From NCBI GenBank assembly GCA_030840665.1, contig JAVEEB010000419.1:1-6790 (forward strand): a stretch of 6,790 bases of DNA, in the 5' to 3' direction. Of this stretch, positions 1-6,449 are shown in pieces. The stretch is from Frankiaceae bacterium. Lineage in GTDB: Bacteria; Actinomycetota; Actinomycetes; JAVEEB01. Positions within the stretch are counted from its first letter, which is position 1; each line of letters opens with the position of its first letter. A program made the position numbers and the translations under genes. The notes beneath the pieces were generated by a model that worked only from the letters and a program-made list of their open reading frames with translations, ran no database searches and was not told where the DNA came from.

Positions 1-296
1 CGTACCCGAACTGGTTGCAGGTCGACCTGGGCTCGTCGCAGACCGTCGGGCGGGTTGTGCTCAAGCTCCCCACGACGTGGGGCGCCCGGACTCAGACGCT
101 CAGTGTTCTGGGCAGCACCGACGGCTCGACGTGGACGACGCTGAAGGCTTCGGCGGCGTACGCGTTCAACCCGTCGGCGAACACGGTCACGATTACGTTC
201 ACCGGCGTCAGCGAGCGGTACGTGCGGGTCAGCATCACCGCGAACACCGGCGCGACCGGTGGTCAGGTGTCGGAGTTCGAGGTCTACTCCTCCTGA
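1..296 (+). CDS. C-terminal end of a discoidin (F5/8 type C, CBM32-like) domain protein, 5' partial
   Basis: The reading frame is open from the window edge (first whole codon at 3) to TGA at 294-296, giving 97 residues. It begins YPNWLQVDLG and continues with VLGSTDGSTWTTL, RYVRVSI and a closing SEFEVYSS. This is the second half of an F5/8 type C domain: a beta-sandwich with the conserved WLQVDLG strand, the 'STDG.W' turn and the final 'EFEVY' strand. Such domains bind sugars or glycans and usually sit at the end of secreted glycoside hydrolases or other exported proteins in actinobacteria. The catalytic part, signal peptide and start lie outside the window, so the enzyme class cannot be told. 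The Ser/Thr-rich, Cys-free sequence fits an exported protein. It converges with the nucleotidyltransferase gene at 393-986. Confidence 0.88.
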   Translation, partial: YPNWLQVDLGSSQTVGRVVLKLPTTWGARTQTLSVLGSTDGSTWTTLKASAAYAFNPSANTVTITFTGVSERYVRVSITANTGATGGQVSEFEVYSS

Positions 297-316
297 TACG
301 CAAGAGGTTCTGACGA

Positions 317-348
317 CAGTGGCCGGGCGGACAACCGCTCGGCCACTG
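317..348. terminator. Strong hairpin between convergent genes, probable bidirectional terminator
   Basis: Arm 317-330 (CAGTGGCCGGGCGG) pairs with 335-348 (CCGCTCGGCCACTG) around an ACAA loop. All 14 positions pair, one of them G-U. It starts 20 bases after the discoidin-gene stop and also lies downstream of the opposing gene that stops at 393. Neither side carries a clear T-run, which is common for actinobacterial terminators, so termination is inferred from the stem and its position. Confidence 0.75.
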
Positions 349-357
349 CCGCGTTAA

Positions 358-378
358 GGGAGCCCCTGACACGCTCCC
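358..378 (-). terminator. Weak second hairpin just past the nucleotidyltransferase stop
   Basis: GGGAGC at 358-363 pairs perfectly with GCTCCC at 373-378 across a 9-base loop. It begins 14 bases downstream of the minus-strand stop codon at 393-395. There is no T-run. It may assist the stronger hairpin at 317-348 or protect the 3' end of the transcript. A 6 bp stem can occur by chance in such GC-rich sequence. Confidence 0.3.
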
Positions 379-392
379 GCTGAAGGCAGCCG

Positions 393-986
393 CTATGGGA
401 TGCCTTCGAGGCGATGTGCCCAAGGAGACGCCCAGTGCGCCGTCCTCACCGCCTCAGACAGCCACGCGCGTTCGCCGCTGTCGAGTCGTGGGACGACGTT
501 GCGGTAGTCCTCCTCATCCTTCGGCGTCGGTGCCTTCGCCTTCCACAGGAGCTGAATGCCAGGACTTATGCACCACGCCCGGCCGGACCACCACGCCGAC
601 TGACTCTCGGGGCGGGTCACGCGACCATCGCGAGCATATGTCCACATGCCCTCGGAAATCGGTTCCACGTTGAACTGGACCTGCCACGGGCCACCACCAC
701 GTTGGCGCGCCCAAAAGTTGCGCACGTCGTCTGGCACCTCGACATCGTCTGTGTTGAACAGCTGCCCACCGCGCGCCATCCAAATGTCCAAAGTCGGCCG
801 AAGAGCTGCGTGCATGGCGGGCCATTCGAGGCGGCTGACGGTGACGTCGATGTCGGCATGCGTACGGGTTGTGAAACCGAGAAATTCGTCGAGGGCGTAG
901 CCGCCGGAGAGCCACCACGTAACGGGAGCATCCGCGAGTAGCGTGACGACTTCGGCCACGGACAATGGCTCCCAACTGCCGCCCAT
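393..986 (-). CDS. Nucleotidyltransferase-domain protein, aminoglycoside/lincosamide adenylyltransferase-like
   Basis: This 197-residue protein has the hallmark of small antibiotic-type nucleotidyltransferases of the polymerase-beta fold. It shows WWLSGGYALDEF (24-35) with the GG dipeptide at 28-29, then RTHADIDVTV (41-50), where D45 and D47 are the expected metal-binding pair. E108 in QFNVEP (104-109) is a candidate third acid. The LLWKAKAPTPKDEEDY stretch (146-161) is typical of this family's C-terminal helix. By family knowledge it would transfer AMP from ATP to a hydroxyl of a small molecule, as ANT(2'') and Lnu proteins do. The true substrate is unknown and many chromosomal members are not resistance genes. 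ATG at 986 is chosen because it gives the usual short leader before the GG motif. Its Shine-Dalgarno (GAGAGG, 1001-1006) is 14 bases away, rather far, and a GTG at residue 10 is an alternative start. It is the last gene of the minus-strand run, 57 bases after the propeller gene. Confidence 0.82.
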   Translation of the reverse strand: MGGSWEPLSVAEVVTLLADAPVTWWLSGGYALDEFLGFTTRTHADIDVTVSRLEWPAMHAALRPTLDIWMARGGQLFNTDDVEVPDDVRNFWARQRGGGPWQVQFNVEPISEGMWTYARDGRVTRPESQSAWWSGRAWCISPGIQLLWKAKAPTPKDEEDYRNVVPRLDSGERAWLSEAVRTAHWASPWAHRLEGIP

Positions 987-1044
987 GCGCGCTGATGCCG
1001 CCTCTCTGTTGCCCCTCGTGATCGACCGAACTGCCTCTTTCGCG

Positions 1045-2589
1045 TCAGCTCACCTTCAGGCCGTGCAGCCCGTCCGTCGACGACCAGACGAAGTAGCCGC
1101 CGGCCGAGGCGCCGACCCCCGCGAGCGTCCCGTCCGTGGGAGCCATCGCCTTGCGGGTCTCCGAACATGGCGTGGCCAGTCCCTGCGTCAAGAACTTCAC
1201 CTTCTTGCCTTGAAAAGTGGGGGCGTACGCCCAATCCCACGTGGCATCGCTCGACAGACACCAGGCCGCCGTCTTCGTGTCGGGTGCCGAGATCTTGCCC
1301 GTGGCCAAGTCGAGGACCTTGGTGTGGCCCGCCGCGTCTGCCAGAGCGAAGACGTGCCCACTCACGCGCACCAGCCCGTTGGCGGACGCGATGCCCAGTG
1401 CGGCCGGCGCGTTGCCGAGCTTGGCCGACCATGTCGTCGCGCCGGTCACCGGGTTGAAGCCCTGCATCGTGACGTCAAGGCCCACGAATGTCGGGTTGCC
1501 CCCCGGATGGAAGGTCACCGTCCCCTTCACCAGGCAGCGAACGGGGATCGGTTTGCCGTTGTCCAGCAGGCCTTGCACGGGACATCCGTACACGCCCGGC
1601 TTCTTCCAGAGACGCTTTCCGGTGGCCGCGTCGACCCCGATCGTCTGTTCCTTGTCGAAGGTTGCGGTCTGCGCCGTCAGGTTGCGCTTCGCGGCGATCC
1701 ACCCGACGTACACAGTCCCGTACGGGTCCCAATCCCAGCCCCCGTCCGAGCTCACCGCCGAGCCGAACAGCGTTGCGACGTTGGCCTTCCACACGATGCG
1801 GCCGGTCGTGTCGTCGATGTGTTCCACGTACTCCGGCGCGCGGCTGCCGGTGTCGGTGATGCCGGTGCCCAGGGCTCGCCCACCTTGCGTGGAGACGACC
1901 TTCTCGGCGCCGTTGGTGAGAGTCACGCGAAGGCGCGTCGCGTTCAGGCCGCTCGTGTACGCCGAGACACACAGCGCAAGTCGATCGGAACACAACCGCG
2001 GCATGTCGGCGAAGGAGTGCTGCTTCTTCGAGGACCAGAGCAGTTTCTTGGTGCTGACGTCGACCGCCTTCAGCGTCGCGAGGCCCAATCGCGCTTCTCC
2101 AACGGGTGCGTAGAAATAGACCGCATTGCCCTTGTGCGCAACCTCGAACGGTTCACCGGGGGTGTTGTGACTCGGCGTGGCAACGGCCGACCATGTCGTC
2201 GCGCCGTTCACCGGATTGAGAATGCGCAGGGTCAGGACGCCCGAATCTGCTGTGTACACAACGATTGCGTTGCCGACGGCGACCGGGGCCGTCACGGGAT
2301 GGACTTTCGGCTGGGCCCAGCCTGCGGCGCGAACGGGCGGCGTGGCGCTTTTCGTCGGAGTGGCGGCCGGCTTCGGCTTGCTCGTCTTTCCCAGAATCTG
2401 CCAAGCCGCGTACCCACCGGCCGCGAGGAGCAGCGCCGCCATGGAGACGACCGCGATGCCTCGCGTGGTGAGTCGTTGCCGCGGCGGCGGTTCGGGTGCC
2501 CAGACGGGCTCGACCACGGGAGCCTGGCCCGTCCAGTGCGGATTCAGTTGGCCGGGCGTCCACGAAGGTGGCTGGTCGTCGCTGCTCAC
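1045..2589 (-). CDS. Membrane-anchored PQQ-type (BamB-like) beta-propeller protein
   Basis: This 514-residue protein has a proline-rich N-terminus (1-43) with basic residues just before a hydrophobic segment at about 44-65, then a Lys/Pro/Ala/Thr linker (67-86) and a long beta-rich domain. The charge pattern (RQR at 37-39 before the segment) predicts a cytosolic N-terminus and a domain outside the membrane. Repeated PQQ-propeller blades show as LNPVNGATTWSA (124-135), VDVSTKKLLW (176-185), IDDTTGRIVW (258-267), VDAATGKRLW (319-328), FNPVTGATTWSA (378-389) and LDLATGK (426-432). The only six cysteines (200, 207, 336, 352, 444, 475) all lie in the exported part, so three disulfides are possible. 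No enzyme residues or PQQ-binding ring can be recognised; such proteins usually act as scaffolds or sensors, and the role here is unknown. The start is GTG at 2589 with a G-run (2594-2598) four bases upstream, a weak ribosome site. Confidence 0.85.
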   Translation of the reverse strand: MSSDDQPPSWTPGQLNPHWTGQAPVVEPVWAPEPPPRQRLTTRGIAVVSMAALLLAAGGYAAWQILGKTSKPKPAATPTKSATPPVRAAGWAQPKVHPVTAPVAVGNAIVVYTADSGVLTLRILNPVNGATTWSAVATPSHNTPGEPFEVAHKGNAVYFYAPVGEARLGLATLKAVDVSTKKLLWSSKKQHSFADMPRLCSDRLALCVSAYTSGLNATRLRVTLTNGAEKVVSTQGGRALGTGITDTGSRAPEYVEHIDDTTGRIVWKANVATLFGSAVSSDGGWDWDPYGTVYVGWIAAKRNLTAQTATFDKEQTIGVDAATGKRLWKKPGVYGCPVQGLLDNGKPIPVRCLVKGTVTFHPGGNPTFVGLDVTMQGFNPVTGATTWSAKLGNAPAALGIASANGLVRVSGHVFALADAAGHTKVLDLATGKISAPDTKTAAWCLSSDATWDWAYAPTFQGKKVKFLTQGLATPCSETRKAMAPTDGTLAGVGASAGGYFVWSSTDGLHGLKVS

Positions 2590-2599
2590 TGTGCCCCCA

Positions 2600-2629
2600 C
2601 AGGGAAGGCCCCCTGGGTCACGGCCCCAG
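2600..2629 (-). other. Overlapping short inverted repeats in the gap before the propeller gene
   Basis: CAGGG (2600-2604) can pair with CCCTG (2611-2615). Alternatively CTGGG (2613-2617) can pair with CCCAG (2625-2629). The two stems share bases 2613-2615 and exclude each other. They lie in the 61-base gap between the cap-protein stop and the propeller start. They could act as a weak intercistronic terminator or be chance pairing in G/C-rich sequence. Confidence 0.2.
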
Positions 2630-2650
2630 CCGGCGTGCGCCCATCATGCC

Positions 2651-3325
2651 TCAGACAAACTCGCGAATCGCGGCGAAACGCCCTCGGACAGTCGTGCCGT
2701 CCGCGGCGAGCCACCCCGTGTGCACCGACCCGAGGTCTTGGGCCTTCGCGTCCTCGCCCGCCCGCAAGCTGCGCACCAGCTCGATCGTCACGGTGTGGCC
2801 CGCCGGATCGCCGGCAACGCTCGCCTGCACGACAACACTGGTCGCCGTGCCCGCATCCTCGACGGCCGAGGACACCGGGACGATCTGGCCGCTGACAGCG
2901 CTTCCCGTGACGACGACGGACGGGTCGGGCGTGAAACTTTGGCTCTGTGCCTGCGGTTCCGCCGCCCCTTGCAGCAACGCGAGCAGCTGGGCCACGAGGA
3001 CCGGGTCATGGACGCCGTTGTAGATCCAGCGCGTGCCCAGCACCCCGTGCTCGCTGTGCCCGACCAGCGCGGCCTCGGCGCCGGGCAGTGCCGCGCCTCG
3101 GTAGGTCAGCGGCACTTGGTAGTACGCCGCTTGGTCGCCCGACGTGTCGGCAACGACGAGGAACTCGATGCCGACCTCTCCGTCAGGGTCATCCAGCCGG
3201 AAACCGCCTGACCGGCTCAGATCAGGCGCTCCGCCGTTACCGGCATACCACGGCTGGTTCGGCAACCACGCCGTCAGCAGCTCGAGCTTCGTCGGCGTCA
3301 TGGTCGTGCGGTGGACCTCAGCCAT
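2651..3325 (-). CDS. Stand-alone maltokinase N-terminal cap-like domain protein
   Basis: The 224-residue protein begins MAEVHRTTMTPTKLELLTAW and carries YQVPLTYRGAALPGAE (69-84) and EHGVLGTRWIYNGVHDPVL (92-110). This is the pattern of the N-terminal cap of actinobacterial maltokinase (Mak), the enzyme that makes maltose-1-phosphate in the trehalose-to-glucan (GlgE) route. There is no kinase domain: residues 125-224 are a Val/Ser/Thr-rich beta-like tail with no catalytic HxD or DxD-type motifs. Stand-alone members are widespread in actinobacteria and are sometimes labelled '1,4-alpha-glucan branching protein' without enzymatic support; function is unknown. I chose ATG at 3325 because GAAGGG (3334-3339) sits 8 bases upstream and because the family begins 'MAE.HRTT'. 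A longer frame from 3412 would add 29 Arg/Pro-rich residues and overlap the regulator gene. It follows the LuxR gene by 43 bases and is probably cotranscribed with it. Confidence 0.8.
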   Translation of the reverse strand: MAEVHRTTMTPTKLELLTAWLPNQPWYAGNGGAPDLSRSGGFRLDDPDGEVGIEFLVVADTSGDQAAYYQVPLTYRGAALPGAEAALVGHSEHGVLGTRWIYNGVHDPVLVAQLLALLQGAAEPQAQSQSFTPDPSVVVTGSAVSGQIVPVSSAVEDAGTATSVVVQASVAGDPAGHTVTIELVRSLRAGEDAKAQDLGSVHTGWLAADGTTVRGRFAAIREFV

Positions 3326-3333
3326 CAGCTGAA

Positions 3334-3339
3334 CCCTTC
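3334..3339 (-). promoter_or_regulatory. Ribosome binding site that fixes the start of the cap-like protein
   Basis: The minus strand reads GAAGGG here, 8 bases before the ATG at 3323-3325. It favours this start over the upstream in-frame candidate at 3412, which lies inside the end of the regulator gene. Confidence 0.6.
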
Positions 3340-3368
3340 GGGTGTTCGTACGTGGAGCGACAGGCGGT

Positions 3369-6119
3369 TCACCTGCCGCGGGCAGCCGCGACCTCATGCC
3401 GCGACGAGACACCCAGCTTGCGCAGGATGTTGCTCACGTGGACCGCCGCCGTCTTGGGCGAGATGAAGAGCCGTCGCGCGAGGTCCACGTTCGACATGCC
3501 GTCGGCCACCAGGTTCGCGACTTCCCGTTCGCGGGGGGTCAGGGGGTCGACGCCGCGGGCGGTCGCGGGCAGACCGAGGCGTTCACGGATGTCGTCGAGC
3601 TCGCCGACCCGCCAGCCACCCCAGCGGTCGAGCAGGTCAGCCGCGCAGCGCACGTAGGGAGCCGCCTCGGTTCGTCGGCCGAGGCGGTCGAGGACGCGGG
3701 CGGCGCCGACGTACGCGGTGCCCCGCGGCGCCGGGGGGAGCGCGGTCGATCCACCGGCGAGGACGTACCCACGCAACGCTGCTTCGTCGTCGCCGTCCAT
3801 CTCGGCGAGTTGCGCCTCGGTCAGCAAGCGCCATTCGGGCCGGACCGCGGATCCCTCGAGAGTCTTGGCCAGCCGCCACACGTCTGCCCGGGGGAGACCG
3901 GCGTGGATCGCCGCGGCGAGCATGTCGTGCGCGAATGAGCCCGACTGTGCCCCCATGAACTCGACGACGGTGATGAGCTTTTCCAACGCGAGGGTCGCCC
4001 GGGCCAGGTCGCGGCGCCGGCACGCGATGTGAAAATCCAGGCCAGGAAGGTCGACTGAGGCCGCACCGGCGACGGCCGTCAACGTCCCCAGGATCGTTTC
4101 GGCCCGGTCGAGATCGCCGTCCTCGAGGCTGAGGCCGCCGGCGATCGGCAAGTAGTAGTTGTTGCCACGGGCAACGTGCAGGTAGTCGCCGTCGCGCCGG
4201 CGCCCATCGTCGATGGTCGTGATCGCGGCGGCGAGGTCACCCTCGTGGATCGCGAGGCGCGCCCTGCCGTGGTGATAGGCAGCGATGGCCAACGACTCGA
4301 AGCCGGCGCGCTCCGCGTTGCTGCGCATGTGCTCCAGCATCTCGGCCTGCTCTTCGTACGATGACGGCGGCAAGCTGTAAAGGAAACCGCGCCAGGCCCG
4401 CGCTGCCACGATCCAATCGCAGGCCGCTTCCGCCTCCGCCGCGATCCGCCGCAACAGCGCAGAGCCTTCCTCGAGCCCGTCGGCCGTCATGCAAAGCGCG
4501 AGGCCCTTCTCGAGAAGTGCGGTCAGTTGCAGGTGGACGTTGCCGAACTGGACGCCGAGCGCCGCGGCCCGCTCCGCCCACTCGATGGTCTCTTCGGTGC
4601 GGTCGCGGAAGCCGTACGAGAGGGCGAGCCCCACCATGGCGCGACCGCGTTCGATGCTGTCCGGCAGCTCGTCGGCGAGGGTGGCCAGCCGCGCGTGAAG
4701 GCGGCTGATGTCGTCGCTGTCGTCGCGCTCCCAGGCGATGCTGAGCAGCAGTGACAGCGGGCGGACCTCGTCTTCCAGCCTGGCCGCAACGGCATGCCAC
4801 CGGCGCCCGTATTCGACGGCGTCGTCAAGGAGACGCGACCGCCAGGCGGCCCGCGTCGCCGTGGCGAGGAGCCACGCGTCGTCCGGGGCCTCCTCCAGAC
4901 CCATCTCCGCCTGCTGGAGTGCCTGAAAGGGCGAGCCCGTCTCCAAAAACTTCCTGCTGGCCGAGCGCGCCGCCGCGACCATGTCGTCGTACCGGCCCGC
5001 CCCGCCGGCGTGCCGCGCGATGAGGGCATCGTCGCCGTTGGTGGCGAGCAGGGATTCGAGCGCCACCTCGTGAATGCGCCGGCGTTGACGGGCGAGGAGC
5101 TGACTGTCGATGGCTTCCCGAACGAGGGCGTGGCGGAAGTTGAACTCGTCGTCCCCGGCCTCCACCAACACGCCGCGGCCGACGAGGTCGCGCACCTGCC
5201 CGATGAGGGTGTCCTCGTCGTGCCCGGTGACGGTGGAGAGCAAGTCGAAGGCGACGCGATGCCCGAGAACGGCGGCCACCTCGGCAGTGCGCCGCGTGGC
5301 CGGGTCGAGGTCATCCATCTGCCGCAGCACCGCCTCCGCGAGGCTCCACGGCAAAGGCATACCGCCCAGCTCGTCCGCGCCGTCGACGCCGTTTGCTCGA
5401 GCAAGTTCTTCAAGGAAGAAAGGATTTCCTCCGGTACGACGTTGCACCGCGTCTGCCGTGCGGTAGCTGGGGGTTTGGCCCGTTGCGGCGGCAAGGAACG
5501 CGGCGGTCTCCGGCAGGGTCAGTGGCTCCACGCGCAGGTGAGCCAGGGAATTGCGCCGCTGCAACCGGCCGAGCGTGGCGGCCAGCGGCGACCGGGAGGT
5601 GATCTCATGCGGCCGGTAGGAACCGATGAGCAGCCGTTGCGTGTCGGGCAGGTCGGCGATTCTCTCGAACAGCGCGACGCTCTCCGGGTCGGCCCAATGC
5701 AGGTCATCGAACACGACGACGGTCGGGCCGGCGGCCAGCCGGCGGTGCACGAGGTCGACGGCCGCGTGCAGCCGCTCGACCTGGCTCCGCGACAGGTCCG
5801 TCACGATCGCCATGTCGGCCGCGTCGGCGGCGGGGTCCGCGCCGCCCTCGTCGCTCCCGTCCCGCTGGTCGCGGGCGAGTGCGTTGAGGAGCATTTCGAG
5901 CGGCCGGCCGAAGCCCGGCTCGGCCTGGCCGGCGAGGACCAACGTCTGCGAAGGGAGGGCGCCGAGGAGCTCGCTGATGATCCGCGTCTTGCCGATGCCG
6001 GCCTCACCCGCGAGGAGGGCGACCTGCGGCAGCGGGTCCGCGGCGAGGCGCGTCAACAGGCGCAACTCCATGTCGCGCCCGATCATCATCGAACTGGTCG
6101 CGTCCCGTCTGAACCGCAC
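3369..6119 (-). CDS. LuxR-family transcriptional regulator of the large ATPase (LAL/MalT-like) type
   Basis: This 916-residue protein has the complete LAL layout. An N-terminal NTPase module begins at IGRDMELRLL (13-22), with Walker A GEAGIGKT at 38-45, Walker B VVVFDD at 134-139 followed by LHWAD, a GSYRP segment (166-170) and TGGNPFFLEEL (229-239). A winged-helix-like stretch with FRHALVREAI (328-337) ends the module. A long Ala/Leu/Glu-rich helical region of probable TPR-type repeats follows (about 345-845). The C-terminal LuxR HTH starts at LTPREREVANLVADG (860-874) and includes SPKTAAVHVSNILRKLGVSS. Length and motifs are intact. By family knowledge, ligand binding drives ATP-dependent oligomerisation and promoter activation, as in MalT; the ligand here is unknown. 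The GTG at 6119 has only a distant GGAG (6133-6136). The ATGs at residues 11, 12 and 17 are alternative starts, and homologues commonly begin close to 'IGR'. Its start is 9 bases after the small upstream gene, suggesting translational coupling. Confidence 0.92.
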   Translation of the reverse strand: MRFRRDATSSMMIGRDMELRLLTRLAADPLPQVALLAGEAGIGKTRIISELLGALPSQTLVLAGQAEPGFGRPLEMLLNALARDQRDGSDEGGADPAADAADMAIVTDLSRSQVERLHAAVDLVHRRLAAGPTVVVFDDLHWADPESVALFERIADLPDTQRLLIGSYRPHEITSRSPLAATLGRLQRRNSLAHLRVEPLTLPETAAFLAAATGQTPSYRTADAVQRRTGGNPFFLEELARANGVDGADELGGMPLPWSLAEAVLRQMDDLDPATRRTAEVAAVLGHRVAFDLLSTVTGHDEDTLIGQVRDLVGRGVLVEAGDDEFNFRHALVREAIDSQLLARQRRRIHEVALESLLATNGDDALIARHAGGAGRYDDMVAAARSASRKFLETGSPFQALQQAEMGLEEAPDDAWLLATATRAAWRSRLLDDAVEYGRRWHAVAARLEDEVRPLSLLLSIAWERDDSDDISRLHARLATLADELPDSIERGRAMVGLALSYGFRDRTEETIEWAERAAALGVQFGNVHLQLTALLEKGLALCMTADGLEEGSALLRRIAAEAEAACDWIVAARAWRGFLYSLPPSSYEEQAEMLEHMRSNAERAGFESLAIAAYHHGRARLAIHEGDLAAAITTIDDGRRRDGDYLHVARGNNYYLPIAGGLSLEDGDLDRAETILGTLTAVAGAASVDLPGLDFHIACRRRDLARATLALEKLITVVEFMGAQSGSFAHDMLAAAIHAGLPRADVWRLAKTLEGSAVRPEWRLLTEAQLAEMDGDDEAALRGYVLAGGSTALPPAPRGTAYVGAARVLDRLGRRTEAAPYVRCAADLLDRWGGWRVGELDDIRERLGLPATARGVDPLTPREREVANLVADGMSNVDLARRLFISPKTAAVHVSNILRKLGVSSRHEVAAARGR

Positions 6120-6128
6120 GCCGTCACA

Positions 6129-6362
6129 CTAGCTCCGCACGAGTGGACGTCGCACCTCGATAGATGACCGCTCCGGAGCCTGAGCCGCCGGCACGGAGAC
6201 GGACTGCGTTGCGGTGGCCTGCGGCGCACGGCGGAGTCCCGCGACCACGGCCAGCCGCGAGAGACGCGCGAAGCGACGCGTGTGCCAGCGACCTGAGGCG
6301 GCCAGCATGTCGTTGCGGTGCTGGGCGCCCAGTTCTTGTGCCATTGCGATGGGAAGCATCAT
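6129..6362 (-). CDS. Small basic protein of unknown function upstream of the LAL regulator
   Basis: This 77-residue frame begins MMLPIAMAQELGAQHRNDML and continues with the Arg-rich stretch RWHTRRFARLSRLAVVAGLRR, predicted helical and strongly basic. The rest, about 47-77, is Ala/Ser/Pro-rich and probably disordered. The best evidence that it is translated is an AAGGGG at 6369-6374, six bases before the ATG, the strongest ribosome site in the window. An adjacent GTG (6365) and a second ATG (6359) are alternative starts. Short 'AxEL...HR.D.L..A' proteins with an Arg-rich middle are a common uncharacterised type in actinobacteria, so I take it as a real gene. It has no membrane segment or cysteine. 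Its TAG (6129-6131) lies 9 bases before the regulator's start, so it is either a coupled first gene of the operon or a translated leader. Without it, 6120-6505 would be non-coding. Confidence 0.55.
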   Translation of the reverse strand: MMLPIAMAQELGAQHRNDMLAASGRWHTRRFARLSRLAVVAGLRRAPQATATQSVSVPAAQAPERSSIEVRRPLVRS

Positions 6363-6368
6363 CACGAA

Positions 6369-6374
6369 CCCCTT
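6369..6374 (-). promoter_or_regulatory. Strong Shine-Dalgarno of the small basic protein
   Basis: The minus strand reads AAGGGG, inside a longer A5G4 tract (6369-6377). It is 3 bases from a GTG, 6 from an ATG and 9 from a second ATG, all in the same frame. The spacing favours one of the ATGs. This site turns an otherwise doubtful short frame into a credible gene. Confidence 0.6.
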
Positions 6375-6385
6375 TTTGAAGATGT

Positions 6386-6449
6386 CCTCATCCTCTGCGG
6401 GGGCGGCGACAATTCCATGAGTCGCGCATACGTATCTTCGCGGCCGCTG
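6386..6449 (-). promoter_or_regulatory. Probable promoter region of the minus-strand gene run (elements not resolved)
   Basis: Any promoter for the small gene and the regulator should fall between the inverted repeat and the ribosome site. I see no clear -35/-10 pair. The most A/T-rich spot is the 8-base palindrome ATACGTAT (6428-6435), a possible -10 neighbourhood, preceded on the minus strand by the palindrome GCGGCCGC (6440-6447). The GCGAC (6406-6410) and GTCGC (6421-6425) arms form a small further repeat. The call rests on position only. Confidence 0.3.

Noticed and set aside
943..2895. Plus-strand 650-codon open frame opposite the propeller and cap genes
   Set aside because: It spans two genes and both gaps on the other strand. 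Its product is Arg/Pro/Gly-rich with no domain, as expected from the antisense of high-GC codons. The minus-strand frames carry recognisable families.
3326..3412. N-terminal extension of the cap-like protein by 29 residues
   Set aside because: It would overlap the regulator's coding end by 44 bases, is Arg/Pro-rich without family resemblance, and has no ribosome site comparable to GAAGGG before the ATG at 3325.
4979..4992. A third partial copy of the 'accatgtcgtcg' repeat of the propeller gene, inside the regulator
   Set aside because: Only about 12 bases match and they encode an unrelated Asp-Asp-Met-Val stretch, so it is a chance match of common codons.
4523..5494. Minus-strand 323-codon frame within the regulator gene
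   Set aside because: It is an out-of-frame shadow of the same gene, rich in Arg/Ser/Pro, while the main frame is continuous through the region with no sign of a frameshift.
4794..6167. Plus-strand 457-codon open frame opposite the LuxR regulator
   Set aside because: It is a shadow of the regulator's NTPase half, which has clear Walker motifs on the minus strand. The antisense product shows only compositionally biased sequence.
6164..6420. Short plus-strand frames over the small-gene region
   Set aside because: They lack a ribosome site and contain Arg/Pro-rich sequence typical of antisense frames. The minus-strand frame here has a strong Shine-Dalgarno.
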